From NCBI RefSeq assembly GCF_000428825.1, contig NZ_AUAR01000014.1, positions 1 to 64,000 on the forward strand: DNA of 64,000 nt, given 5' to 3'. Under the pieces are notes generated by a model. The model saw nothing but the letters and a program-made list of their open reading frames with translations. It had not been told where the DNA came from and made no database searches. Position numbers and translations under genes: made by a program. The stretch comes from Desulfomicrobium escambiense DSM 10707 (GTDB lineage Bacteria > Desulfobacterota > Desulfovibrionia > Desulfovibrionales > Desulfomicrobiaceae). How positions within the stretch are numbered: position 1 is the first letter of the stretch; every line of letters starts with the position of its first letter. Shown one piece after another: positions 45,663 to 54,620 of the stretch.

Positions 45663-46178
45663 ATGCTGAGAAAAGTACGTACATATCCTGACCCGGTGCT
45701 GGCCGCAAAGGCCGCGCCGGTGACGGAGATCACCGACGAAATCCGCACCCTGGCCGCTGACATGATCGAGACCATGTACGCGGACAAGGGCATCGGACTG
45801 GCCGCTCCACAGGTGGGCGAGAGCATCCGCCTCATCACCGTGGACCTGAGCGGCCCGGACAAGCGGGAGGACCCGCTTGTCTTCGTCAACCCGGTCCTGT
45901 CGAACCTCGAAGGCGAGGTGGACTCCGAGGAGGGCTGCCTGTCCGTGGTCGGCTACCGCACCACCGTGACCCGCGCCGAACGGCTGCACCTCTCGGCCAC
46001 GGACCTGAACGGCAACCCCGTGGAGATGGACGCTGACGACCTCATGGCCATCTGCCTGCAGCACGAGGTGGACCATCTGAACGGCGTCCTGTTCATCGAC
46101 AAAATCAGTAAATTGAAGCGCACCCTGTACGAGAGAAAGCTCAAAAAATGGCTGAAAGAGAAGAAAGAGAAAGACTGA
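45663..46178 (+). CDS. def: Peptide deformylase
   Basis: It removes the formyl group from new proteins. The 171 residues show all three metal/active-site motifs: GIGLAAPQVGE, EEGCLSV and QHEVDHLNG. It starts four bases after aspS and overlaps fmt by 31 bases, pairing the enzymes that add and remove the formyl group. Confidence 0.97.
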   Translation: MLRKVRTYPDPVLAAKAAPVTEITDEIRTLAADMIETMYADKGIGLAAPQVGESIRLITVDLSGPDKREDPLVFVNPVLSNLEGEVDSEEGCLSVVGYRTTVTRAERLHLSATDLNGNPVEMDADDLMAICLQHEVDHLNGVLFIDKISKLKRTLYERKLKKWLKEKKEKD

Positions 46179-47155
46179 GAGTCGTCTTCATGGGCACGCC
46201 GGACTTCGCGGCGGCGTCCCTTCGGCACCTTCTTGACTGGGACGGGTGCGACGTCGTGGGCGTGTACTGCCAGCCCGACCGCCCCTGCGGCCGAGGCCAG
46301 GTCTGCACGCCCCCGCCCGTCAAGCTCCTGGCCATGGAGCACCGCCTGCCCGTGTTCCAGCCCCTGAATTTCAAACAGCAGCCCGACGTGGACCAATTGG
46401 CGGCCCTGGCGCCGGACCTCCTCCTCGTGGCCGCCTACGGCCTCATCCTGCCTAATTCGGTGCTTGACATCCCGCGCCTGGGGGCCATCAATGTGCATGC
46501 GTCGCTCCTGCCCGAATACCGCGGCGCCGCGCCCATCCACAGAGCCATCGTCGACGGCCGCCACGTCACCGGCATCACCATCATGCGCATGGAGGCCGGC
46601 CTGGACACGGGCGACATCCTGCTGCAGCGCAGCCGGGCCATCGGCATCAACGACACGGCCCAGAGCCTGCACGACGAGCTGGCCGACATGGGCGGCCGGC
46701 TCCTGGTGGAGGCCCTGGAAAAGATGAACCAGGGCCGTCTGGTGCGCATCCCCCAGGACCACGCCAAGGCCACCTACGCGTCCAAGCTCTCCAAGGAGGA
46801 AGGGCACATCGACTGGAACCAGCCTGTCCTGACCGTGCACAACCGCATCCGCGGCCTTTATCCCTGGCCCGGCTCCTGGTTCGACTGGGACGGCATGCCC
46901 GGCAAGACCCTGCGCCTGACCGTGCACCCTGGCGTCATCGGCGAGCCCCTGCCCGAGGGCGTCCGGCCCGGCGAAATCCACGGCGTGGCCGGCGACAGCG
47001 TGCTCATCGCCTGCGCCGACCGGCTCTACGCGGTGCCAACCATCAAGCCGGCCGGGAGCAAGCCTCTGGGCGGACGCGAATTCTACTGCGGATACCTGAG
47101 CCGCTGCTCCGGCGAACACCTGCTCAAACCCGACCTGGCCTGCCCGGGCGACTAG
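46148..47155 (+). CDS. fmt: Methionyl-tRNA formyltransferase
   Basis: A 335-residue enzyme using 10-formyl-tetrahydrofolate. The N-terminal Rossmann part contains VVFMGTPDFAAASL and the catalytic segment INVHASLLPEYRGAAPIH; the C-terminal OB domain includes HNRIRGLYPWPGSW. The charged N-terminal MAEREERERLR is encoded in the overlap with def; an alternative start near the VVFMGTP segment is possible but less well supported. Confidence 0.96.
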   Translation: MAEREERERLRVVFMGTPDFAAASLRHLLDWDGCDVVGVYCQPDRPCGRGQVCTPPPVKLLAMEHRLPVFQPLNFKQQPDVDQLAALAPDLLLVAAYGLILPNSVLDIPRLGAINVHASLLPEYRGAAPIHRAIVDGRHVTGITIMRMEAGLDTGDILLQRSRAIGINDTAQSLHDELADMGGRLLVEALEKMNQGRLVRIPQDHAKATYASKLSKEEGHIDWNQPVLTVHNRIRGLYPWPGSWFDWDGMPGKTLRLTVHPGVIGEPLPEGVRPGEIHGVAGDSVLIACADRLYAVPTIKPAGSKPLGGREFYCGYLSRCSGEHLLKPDLACPGD

Positions 47156-47160
47156 GAGCC

Positions 47161-47970
47161 ATGCCCAAACCCAGGAGCGGAAAACCCCTCAGAAGCCCCC
47201 TGGAACAGGAGATTCGCGACTCCTTCCAGACCCGCAAGCGCGTCTTCATCGGGCTCATCACCGGCTCGTCCGTCTTTCTCTGCGTTTTCATCGCCCTGCT
47301 GTGGGTCATCCCCTTCGTCGGGCTGACCAGCATCCATCCCCTGGCCCCGTGGATCCTGGGCTTCGTCACCGCCGCCCTCATCCTGGCCATCGGCTGGGCC
47401 GCCCTGGCCCTGGTGCTGAACATCCTCCTGGGCCGGCCCGTGCTTTTCGCCAAGCGCCTGCGCGGTGTCACGGTCAAGCTCTTCCTGCCCCTCATGACCC
47501 TGCTGGGCCGGCTGGTGGGCATCCCCAAGCAGACGGTGCGGGCCTCGTTCATCAAGGTCAACAACGAGCTGGTCCGGGGCGAAGGCCACCGCTACCCCGC
47601 CGACAGGATCCTGCTGCTCATGCCGCACTGCATCCAGAACAGCCGCTGCAAGTACCGGCTGACCTACGACATCGACAACTGCAAACGTTGCGGCGAGTGC
47701 GCCCTGGCGGGCCTTTTGGCCCTGCGGGACAAATACGGCGTCAAGCTGGCCGTGGCCACGGGCGGGACCATCGCGCGGCGCATCGTGGTTCAGCACCGCC
47801 CCAAGATCATCATCGCCGTGGCCTGCGAGCGCGATCTGGCCAGCGGCATCCAGGACACGCACCCCGTGCCCGTCTACGGCATCCTGAACTCCCGGCCCTT
47901 CGGCCCGTGCCTCGACACGGACGTGGCCCTGGAGCAGGTCGAATGGGCCATCAAGGAGTTCTCGGCATGA
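47161..47970 (+). CDS. DUF116 family membrane protein with Cys clusters
   Basis: A 269-residue protein with two or three N-terminal membrane segments (about 27-50 and 62-95) and a cytoplasmic DUF116 domain. The domain has MPHCIQNSRCKYR, then DNCKRCGECALAG and VACERDLASG, cysteines that could bind a metal or Fe-S cluster. Function is unknown. It overlaps the next gene by four bases and lies in a translation-related operon. Confidence 0.88.
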   Translation: MPKPRSGKPLRSPLEQEIRDSFQTRKRVFIGLITGSSVFLCVFIALLWVIPFVGLTSIHPLAPWILGFVTAALILAIGWAALALVLNILLGRPVLFAKRLRGVTVKLFLPLMTLLGRLVGIPKQTVRASFIKVNNELVRGEGHRYPADRILLLMPHCIQNSRCKYRLTYDIDNCKRCGECALAGLLALRDKYGVKLAVATGGTIARRIVVQHRPKIIIAVACERDLASGIQDTHPVPVYGILNSRPFGPCLDTDVALEQVEWAIKEFSA

Positions 47971-49241
47971 GCACGCCCCAGGCCCGGCGACTGGCCATGG
48001 ACATCCTGCGCCGCACCATGGACCACCACCAGGACCTGCAGGCCGCCGTGGACGACGTGCTGGCCGGCGTCGCGCCGGGGCCGGACAAGGGCCTGGCCAC
48101 GGAACTGGCCTACGGCTACCTGCGGCTGCGCGGCCGCATCGATTTCATTCTCGCCCAGCTCCTCAAAAACCCGCACCAGACCTCGCCAGTCCTGAAACGC
48201 ATCCTCGGCGTGGCCGCCTACGAGCTCTTGTATCTGAGCCGCATCCCCGAATACGCCACCCTGGACTGGGCCGTGAGCCTCGTGCGCGAGCGCCTGGGGG
48301 AACCCTTGAGCAAGGTGGCCAACGGCGTGCTGCGCAACCTGGTCCGCCTGGGCCGCTCCGTGCATCTGCCGGACTATTACGAGGGCAAGACGGCTGGCCA
48401 GGCCAAGTTCCTGTCGGCATGGTGCTCCTGCCCGCTCTGGCTGGCTGAACTCTGGCTCAAGGCCTACGGCAAGGACAAGGCCCGGGCGTATCTTGAGGCG
48501 TCCCTGCAGGCCCCGCCCCTGGGCGTGCGGGTCAACAGAATGCACCCCCAAGGCGAAAGGCTGCGGCAGGACCTCGCGCCCCTGGCCGAGACGCGCACGG
48601 ATTGGGGCTTCGCCCTGAAGCAGTGGCCGGACTTCCTGGACGAGGCCGTGGCCGCAGGCGCCGCCACCAGGCAGAGCCTGGCCGCCCAAAAGATCATGGA
48701 CATCCTGGGCGCAGAGCACTGGCCGAGCCCCGTGCTGGACGCATGCTGCGGACGGGGGGGCAAGACTTTTCTCATGACGGAACTGGGCAAGACGGTCTGG
48801 GCCTCGGACGTCAACGTCTTCCGGCTGCGCCAGCTCAAAGGGGAATCAAGACGGCTGGGAATGTCCGTGCCGGCGTTCAGGGCTGGAGCGCAGGGTCCGT
48901 ATCCCCTGCGCCCAGGCCCGCGCACCGTGTTTCTCGACGCACCCTGCTCGGGCCTGGGCGTTCTCTCGAGGCGTCCCGACATCAAATGGAAGCGCACTCC
49001 GGCGGACTGCGCCGGACTGGCCTTTCTGCAGGACGAGATGCTGCGGGCGGCGGCGGAACTGCTGCCGTCGGGCGGATGTCTCGCCTACGTGACCTGCACC
49101 CTCAATCCCGAGGAGAACGAGGGACGGATCGAAGGGTTTGTTCGCACCCACCCGGGCCTGGGCCTGCTGCGGCAGGCCCAGAGCGACCCGGCCGAAGGGC
49201 TGGGGGAATTCTTCTACGGCGCGGTGTTGAAGAAAGGCTGA
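47967..49241 (+). CDS. rsmB: 16S rRNA m5C methyltransferase (RsmB/NOL1-NOP2-Sun family)
   Basis: A 424-residue SAM-dependent methyltransferase with an N-terminal NusB-like RNA-binding domain (about 1-135) and a Rossmann domain. Motif I is VLDACCGRGGKTFLM; the two cysteines are in LDAPCSGLG and YVTCTLNPEE, the second being the usual nucleophile. The start, ATG in the ATGA overlap with DUF116, sits far inside a longer open frame. I use rsmB for the family position in the def-fmt-rsmB order. Confidence 0.88.
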   Translation: MSTPQARRLAMDILRRTMDHHQDLQAAVDDVLAGVAPGPDKGLATELAYGYLRLRGRIDFILAQLLKNPHQTSPVLKRILGVAAYELLYLSRIPEYATLDWAVSLVRERLGEPLSKVANGVLRNLVRLGRSVHLPDYYEGKTAGQAKFLSAWCSCPLWLAELWLKAYGKDKARAYLEASLQAPPLGVRVNRMHPQGERLRQDLAPLAETRTDWGFALKQWPDFLDEAVAAGAATRQSLAAQKIMDILGAEHWPSPVLDACCGRGGKTFLMTELGKTVWASDVNVFRLRQLKGESRRLGMSVPAFRAGAQGPYPLRPGPRTVFLDAPCSGLGVLSRRPDIKWKRTPADCAGLAFLQDEMLRAAAELLPSGGCLAYVTCTLNPEENEGRIEGFVRTHPGLGLLRQAQSDPAEGLGEFFYGAVLKKG

Positions 49242-49248
49242 ATCGCGG

Positions 49249-49494
49249 CTACGTGTTCTGGGCCCGGCGGTGAAACTCCTTGACCAGAATCTTCTCCAAG
49301 CATTCGCGGCAGATGTCGGTGTTGTTGCAGTTCTGCAGCTTCATCTCGATGACCGGGTTCATCTTGCCCATCTGTCCGCCGAGCCGCGTCAGATTGGACG
49401 GGTCCTCGATGACCAGGGTGTAGCGCTCCTCGTAGATCCCGTCCTTGAGACCCATGATCTCCTTCCCGCAGATGTCGCAGAATCTCTTGATCAT
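49249..49494 (-). CDS. Small two-CxxC zinc-ribbon-like protein
   Basis: An 81-residue protein beginning MIKRFCDICGKEIMGLKDGI. One CxxC is at the N-terminus (CDICG) and another near the C-terminus (DICRECLEKIL), which suggests one zinc site. The middle is polar with no membrane segment. GGAGGACGG adjoins the ATG at 49494. No function is known to me. It is convergent with rsmB. Confidence 0.75.
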   Translation of the reverse strand: MIKRFCDICGKEIMGLKDGIYEERYTLVIEDPSNLTRLGGQMGKMNPVIEMKLQNCNNTDICRECLEKILVKEFHRRAQNT

Positions 49495-49530
49495 CCGTCC
49501 TCCGTGTGCTGCGATGGAAAATTGCAAAGA

Positions 49531-49656
49531 CATGGATTCCCGCCTCCGCGGGAATGACACCGATGCGGCGCGATCAAATGACGATCACCCCGACCGGATG
49601 TAGTGACGACACAGGCGAGTCTACCAAAGTCATCCCCGCGAAGGCGGGGATCCATG
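49531..49656. repeat. REP-like inverted repeat pair
   Basis: Two 28-base arms (49531-49558 and 49629-49656) are inverse copies of each other at 25 of 28 positions and flank 70 bases. Each arm is itself palindromic: ATTCCCGC / GCGGGAAT and ATCCCCGC / GCGGGGAT. This resembles the widespread GTCATTCCCGCG-type REP/BIME elements of proteobacteria. It occupies the pyrD-CxxC gene gap; no gene lies in it. Confidence 0.85.
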
Positions 49657-49688
49657 CCTTTTCCTACCACGTATACCTGCACGTATCT

Positions 49689-50597
49689 CTAAACCTTGAG
49701 CGTCCCCCGATACTCGTCCCAGGACCCGATCCCCAGGGACTCGGCCAGGGCCGCCACCTCGTCCACCAGACGGAAGGCGTTGTCCGGGCGCATGAAGTTG
49801 TAGGTCCCGACCTGCACGGCGTGAGCGCCGACCAAGATGAACTCCAGCACGTCCTCGGCGCTGACGATGCCTCCCATTCCGATGACCGGCACGTTCACGG
49901 CCTGCACGACCTGATGCACCATGCGCAGGGCCACGGGCTTGATGGCCGGGCCCGACAGGCCGCCGACCACGTTGGCCAGGCGGCTTTTGCGCGTGCGGAT
50001 GTCCACGGCCATGCCCGAGAGAGTATTGATGAGGGACAACATGTCCGCGCCCGCGTCCACGGCCGCCCGGGCGATGACGCGCACGTCGGTCACGTTGGGG
50101 CTCAGTTTCACGATGACGGGCTTGGAGCCCGAGCGTTTCTTGACGGCTGCGACCACTTCGGCCGCCATGTGCGGATCCTGGCCGAACTGCACCCCGCCCT
50201 CGCGCACGTTGGGACAGGAGATGTTGACCTCCAGGGCCGCGATCTTGTCTTCATGCGCAAAGATGGCCGCCAGCTCGCCGAAGTCATCGGGCGTCTGGGC
50301 GTAAAGGTTTGCGATGAGGGTCGCGTCGGCCGGAATGAAAGGCAGCTTCTCGGTCAGGAACTTCTCCACGCCCACGTTCTGCAGGCCGATGGCGTTGAGC
50401 ATGCCGCACGGTGTCTCGGCGATGCGCGGCATGGGGTTTCCGGTCCGCGGGTCCAGGGAGATGCCCTTGAGGCACAGCCCCCCGAGTTTTGAAAGGTTGC
50501 CGAAGCGCATGAACTCCAGGCCGTAGCCGAAAGTGCCCGAGGCGGTGATGACGGGATTTGCGAGAGTCAGAGACCCGAGTTTGACGGTCTGGTCCAT
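49689..50597 (-). CDS. pyrD: Dihydroorotate dehydrogenase B, catalytic subunit
   Basis: It oxidises dihydroorotate in pyrimidine synthesis using NAD+ through PyrK. The 302 residues have the class 1B catalytic Cys in EVNISCPNVREG, the FMN-site segments TASGTFGYG, VKLSPNVTDV and GMGGIVSAEDVLEFI. The start one base after the pyrK stop, MDQTVKLGSLTLANPV, is the family N-terminus, although a longer frame is open. Confidence 0.95.
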   Translation of the reverse strand: MDQTVKLGSLTLANPVITASGTFGYGLEFMRFGNLSKLGGLCLKGISLDPRTGNPMPRIAETPCGMLNAIGLQNVGVEKFLTEKLPFIPADATLIANLYAQTPDDFGELAAIFAHEDKIAALEVNISCPNVREGGVQFGQDPHMAAEVVAAVKKRSGSKPVIVKLSPNVTDVRVIARAAVDAGADMLSLINTLSGMAVDIRTRKSRLANVVGGLSGPAIKPVALRMVHQVVQAVNVPVIGMGGIVSAEDVLEFILVGAHAVQVGTYNFMRPDNAFRLVDEVAALAESLGIGSWDEYRGTLKV

Positions 50598-50598
50598 G

Positions 50599-51375
50599 CT
50601 ATGCCCCCAGTTCGATGTCGCGCACGTCGAAAACCGGTCCGTGCACGCAGCTTTGTACGTAGTCGCCCTGGGTCGTCTTGGCCACGCAGCCCAGACACGC
50701 ACCCACCCCGCAGGCCATGCGATTCTCCAGGGACACCTGGCCGTCGGTGCCGTGTTCCAGGCAGTACTTGCGCACAACCTTGAGCATGGGCTCCGGCCCG
50801 CAGGCCAGGACCTGGCCCTTGCCGGCCAGCGCCCTGATGCGCTCGGACAGCACGGTTTCGAAGGCCGCGATGTCGGCAGGGGTCTTCTGCTGCATGGCCT
50901 CGCTCGGGATGCTCGCTGCGATCTCGTCGTAGGGGTAGTGCCGCAGGTCCAGGCGGTGGCCGAAGAGCATGGAAAGGTTGTCCCTGCGCTCCCGGCGGGC
51001 GAGCATGACGAAGGGGGCGATGCCCACGCCTCCGGCCAGGATCAGGTTGGGCCGCGACTCGTCGATGCGGAACCATCTCCCCAGCGGCCCCCAGACCGTG
51101 ACCTTCTGGCCCGGCGTAAGCTCGGCCAGCCGGCGCGTGCCGCGGCCCACGGTCTGGAACAGAATGCGCAGGCCGTCGTCGGACACGTCGCAGACCGAGA
51201 AGGGCCGCGGCCAGATGAGTTCCGCGCCCCACTGCGCAGGGCGGAGCATGACGAACTGGCCCGGACGGCAGGTCCAGCCCGGCGCGGAAAGGATGAGGTT
51301 GACCAGGCTCGGGTCGCTGCCGGGCCGGCAGGAGATGACCTCCAAATCCCGGCATGGCGTCTGGCTGTCGATCAT
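50599..51375 (-). CDS. pyrK: Dihydroorotate dehydrogenase B, electron transfer subunit
   Basis: A 258-residue FAD/2Fe-2S protein that passes electrons from PyrD to NAD+. It shows the FAD-binding RPFSVCDV, the NAD-site LAGGVGIAPF, ACGPEPMLK, and the C-terminal 2Fe-2S cluster ligands in ACGVGACLGC plus a last Cys in VQSCVHGP. It directly precedes pyrD. Confidence 0.95.
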   Translation of the reverse strand: MIDSQTPCRDLEVISCRPGSDPSLVNLILSAPGWTCRPGQFVMLRPAQWGAELIWPRPFSVCDVSDDGLRILFQTVGRGTRRLAELTPGQKVTVWGPLGRWFRIDESRPNLILAGGVGIAPFVMLARRERRDNLSMLFGHRLDLRHYPYDEIAASIPSEAMQQKTPADIAAFETVLSERIRALAGKGQVLACGPEPMLKVVRKYCLEHGTDGQVSLENRMACGVGACLGCVAKTTQGDYVQSCVHGPVFDVRDIELGA

Positions 51376-51397
51376 ATGGTGTTCCCGGACGTGTGTC

Positions 51398-52969
51398 CTA
51401 TGCGTTGTCGGTTTTCGTGGTTTCCCCGGCCATGCGGGCCAGTTCCGTCTGGCGCTCGGCCGGGGTGAGGCTCGTGCAGAGGGTGTAGGTCGCGCCGTCG
51501 TGCACTTCCTTGCGGATGGCGAAATGTTCGTCGGCCAGACGGGCCAGCTGGGGCCAATGGGTGATGAGGATGACCTGCTGGCGCGTGGCCAGAAGGCGGA
51601 TGCGCTCGGCGACCTTGATGAGCGTCCGGCCGCCGATCCCGGAGTCGACCTCGTCGAAGAGCAGGGCCGGCAAGCCTTCCCGGGAGCGCAGGCTGACCAC
51701 GGCCAGCAGGAAGCGCGAAAGCTCGCCGCCCGAGGCGATGCGGTCCAGGGGCTGCGCGTCCAGGCCGGGGTTGGGCACCCACAGGAAGCGGGGCCGCAGC
51801 TCGTCGATGCCGGGGTGGACCGTCAGGGCGCGAAACTCCACCAGTACGCGCAGATGCTCGGAAAAACCCAGGTTCTTCAGCTCGTGTTCGAGATCCCTGG
51901 TCAGGTCCACGGCCGCGGCTTCGCGGGCGGCGTTGAGCGCTGCCGTGGCTTCGCGCAGGGCCGAGGCGGCCCGGGCCTCTTCCTTGTCCAGGCGCTTCAG
52001 CTCCAGCCCGCTCTCGTCCAGAAAGGACAGGTTCTCCTCGATCTCGGCCCCGAGGGCCACGATGGAATCGAGGGAGCGCTTCAGCTTGCGCTGCAGCTGC
52101 TGCAGCTCCCACAGGCGCTTCTCGACCTGTTCGGCGTCGTAGCCCTCACCGCGCGACGAACCCGAGGCGCGCAGGTCGCGCAGCATGTCGGCCAGTCCGT
52201 CGCGAAAGCGCCCCACCTCCCGCGCGTGCTCGCGCAGCCCCTCGTCGTCCTCCCCCAGGCCGGCCAGGGCCCGCTCCAAGGACGAAAGCATGTCCTGCAG
52301 CCCGTTCTCGCCCAAAAGGAGCCCCTGAGCCTCGCCGGCCAGGGTGCGGGTCCGCTCGGCACGCCGCGCGTCCTCGCGGCGCTGCAACAGCTCTTCCTCT
52401 TCGCCGGGCTGCGGGTCCACCTTGCGGATCTCGGCCAGCTGGAATTCCTGAAATTCGCGCCGCTCCATGAGCCCGGACATGCGCCGCTCCACCTCGGCCC
52501 GTCGGGCCAGGACGGCCTGCAGGGCCTCGCGGGCGGCCCGCTGCGCGGCCAGGACCTGCGGGTCGGCCAGGAACGCGTCGAGAACCTCCACATGGTGCTC
52601 GGCCGAAAGCAGCCGCTGCTGGCCGTGCTGGCTGGTGTGCATGAGTAGGCGCGGCCGGAGCTCGGCCAGACGCTCCTGGGAGCCCAGGTCGTCGTTGATG
52701 AACAGGCGGCTGCGGCCCGTACGGGCCAGTTCGCGGCGCAGAAAGAGCTCATCGCCGTCCAGGCGGAACACAGCCTCCACCAGGGCCTTGTCCCTGCCGG
52801 GCCGGACCAGGTCGGCCGAGATGCGCTCGCCGAGGATGAAATCCAGGGCGCGCAGGATGAAGGACTTGCCCGCGCCGGATTCGCCCGTGAGCACGTTCAG
52901 ACCGGGGCAGAACTCCAGTTCCACGTCGTCGATGAGGGCCAGGTTGCGAATGCGCAGTGTCTCGAGCAT
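51398..52969 (-). CDS. recN: DNA repair protein RecN
   Basis: An SMC-like ATPase acting in double-strand break repair. The 523 residues start MLETLRIRNLALIDDVELEF with Walker A LTGESGAGKSFIL, then two long coiled-coil arms (about 150-370), the signature RIASGGELSRFLLA and Walker B PALLFDEVDSGIGG. The true start is at 52969; the frame extends upstream through another gene. It lies 22 bases before pyrK. Confidence 0.95.
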   Translation of the reverse strand: MLETLRIRNLALIDDVELEFCPGLNVLTGESGAGKSFILRALDFILGERISADLVRPGRDKALVEAVFRLDGDELFLRRELARTGRSRLFINDDLGSQERLAELRPRLLMHTSQHGQQRLLSAEHHVEVLDAFLADPQVLAAQRAAREALQAVLARRAEVERRMSGLMERREFQEFQLAEIRKVDPQPGEEEELLQRREDARRAERTRTLAGEAQGLLLGENGLQDMLSSLERALAGLGEDDEGLREHAREVGRFRDGLADMLRDLRASGSSRGEGYDAEQVEKRLWELQQLQRKLKRSLDSIVALGAEIEENLSFLDESGLELKRLDKEEARAASALREATAALNAAREAAAVDLTRDLEHELKNLGFSEHLRVLVEFRALTVHPGIDELRPRFLWVPNPGLDAQPLDRIASGGELSRFLLAVVSLRSREGLPALLFDEVDSGIGGRTLIKVAERIRLLATRQQVILITHWPQLARLADEHFAIRKEVHDGATYTLCTSLTPAERQTELARMAGETTKTDNA

Positions 52970-52979
52970 ATCCGCCTTG

Positions 52980-54620
52980 TCACGAAGGTGGGTTCGTTGC
53001 CGAAAAATCGCCCGCCAGCAGGGCGCGGATCCGTCCGGACGCGTCGCGGGCGGCCAGGATGCGCCCAAATCTCTCGCCTTGCCCCTGGCGCATGGCCTCG
53101 CCGTGCGCCACGAGCATCTCCTCAAGCCCCTGCCTGACGCGAAAGGCACGGCAGTCGGCCAGGCCCAGCTCGAGCCCGAGCCGCCAATCCCGGCGGTCGT
53201 GCAGGGAGAGGTACGAAAGGGCCTTGATGCGCAGCCCGTCCCAGCCGCTTTCGCAGGCCAGAATCCGGGCGATATCCCCGTACACGTGCAGGTCGTCGGC
53301 GGCGAAAGAACTGGCCAGGACCAGGCATTCCAGAGCCGACTGTGGCAGATGCGCGCCGGGGTCGAACACGAATCCCGGCCGGAAGGACCGCCCGATGCGT
53401 TGTAGCTCCCTGGCCCAGGCAAGGCAAATGGAAAGCGGCGTGTGCCCCGGGTCCGGGGCCGCGGGTGCGGCGTGGCGGATGTGACGCAGGAAGAAGAGGC
53501 GCGCCAGGACCGGATCGCCGGCCTTGAGCGCCCCCATGCTTCCCGCCAGATTGACATCCGGGAAGGCCGCGTACTGTCCGGTCTCGGCCACGGGCAGGGC
53601 CACGCGCATGAATTCGTCCCGGCCGGCCTCGGCACTCAGCCGCAGCATGGCGGCCAGGACCTCGTCCGTCACGGGCAACGCCCCCAGCCTCGCCGCCATG
53701 ACGCCCGCGCCCATCGCCAGGCGCCCGGCCTCCCGGAGCTGGGACACGGTCAGCCACCAGGCCACGTCGGCTGACGGCCCGGTCACGGCGCACCGCGCAA
53801 GCCCGACGGCCGCGTCCAGCAGCGAGGCGGCCCGGTGCTCGGGGAGGTGCTCATGCTGCACCCGCTCCCAGGCGCGAAGCCCCATGCTCCTGGCCAGCAG
53901 GTCATCGCCCTGCAGGCGCCCCGCCCAGTCCGCGAGTTCGGCGCCGTCGCGGTACGCGGCCACTTCCTCGCCGGGTTCGAACAGATCCTCCAAGCCCGGG
54001 ATGGCCGGGTTGAGGACCGCGCACCCGCATGAGGCCGCCTCGAACAATCGAAAATTCACTTCGCCAAAAATGGACTCGTTGGGCACCAGGCGGGTCTCGT
54101 CGTACATGTCGAGCATGGCCGCGAAGCCCAGATCCTGGCGCACGCGCACCTCGCCCAGCTCCTGCAGTAGCTCCACGAACCACGTACGCACCGGCCGCTC
54201 GGCCGTGAGCCTCCCCACGAAGGCCATGCCGGGCCGCCGCCCTTTCCACGGCGCACGCCGACGCACCTCGCCATGCCAGGGCAGCCAGAGGGTGCTGGTC
54301 ACGCCGTGCCGCGCGAACCAAGGCAGCCAGTGCTTCTGGGTCGAGCAGAAAAGGTCGAAGAGCCGGGCGTAATACTGATGCCAGAAACTGTTCAGATGGG
54401 TGTCGATGGACCAGAAGATCTTGGGGCAACCGAGGGAGGGCAGGTCGGCGATGAGGGTGCGGGGGCCGAGGGTTTCCTGCTGGATGAACAGGTCGGGGAC
54501 GAAATCCCCCAGCAGCGGGGCGATATGGACCACCCCTGCGGGCGGGCGCAGGTCCAGCACCGTATGCCCCAGTTCGGACAGGGCCCGGCCGAGCCCCAGA
54601 TGGACACAGGCGATGTTCAT
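52980..54620 (-). CDS. CgeB-like glycosyltransferase-family protein
   Basis: A 546-residue protein beginning MNIACVHLGLGRALSELGHT. The N-terminal half resembles CgeB/DUF3880 proteins, which join GT-B glycosyltransferase folds: SIDTHLNSFWHQYYARLFD, FVGRLTAERPVR, and the C-terminal-side NESIFGEVNFRLFEAASCGC with GLEDLFEPGEEV. The last 270 residues are alpha-helical and of unknown role. Donor and acceptor are unknown; surface polysaccharide or flagellin modification is possible. The start overlaps the ABC gene by four bases. Confidence 0.75.
   Translation of the reverse strand: MNIACVHLGLGRALSELGHTVLDLRPPAGVVHIAPLLGDFVPDLFIQQETLGPRTLIADLPSLGCPKIFWSIDTHLNSFWHQYYARLFDLFCSTQKHWLPWFARHGVTSTLWLPWHGEVRRRAPWKGRRPGMAFVGRLTAERPVRTWFVELLQELGEVRVRQDLGFAAMLDMYDETRLVPNESIFGEVNFRLFEAASCGCAVLNPAIPGLEDLFEPGEEVAAYRDGAELADWAGRLQGDDLLARSMGLRAWERVQHEHLPEHRAASLLDAAVGLARCAVTGPSADVAWWLTVSQLREAGRLAMGAGVMAARLGALPVTDEVLAAMLRLSAEAGRDEFMRVALPVAETGQYAAFPDVNLAGSMGALKAGDPVLARLFFLRHIRHAAPAAPDPGHTPLSICLAWARELQRIGRSFRPGFVFDPGAHLPQSALECLVLASSFAADDLHVYGDIARILACESGWDGLRIKALSYLSLHDRRDWRLGLELGLADCRAFRVRQGLEEMLVAHGEAMRQGQGERFGRILAARDASGRIRALLAGDFSATNPPS

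Noticed and set aside
49531-49656. Considered as part of a CRISPR array
   Set aside because: Only two inverted arms with a single 70-base gap are present, not direct repeats with unique spacers.
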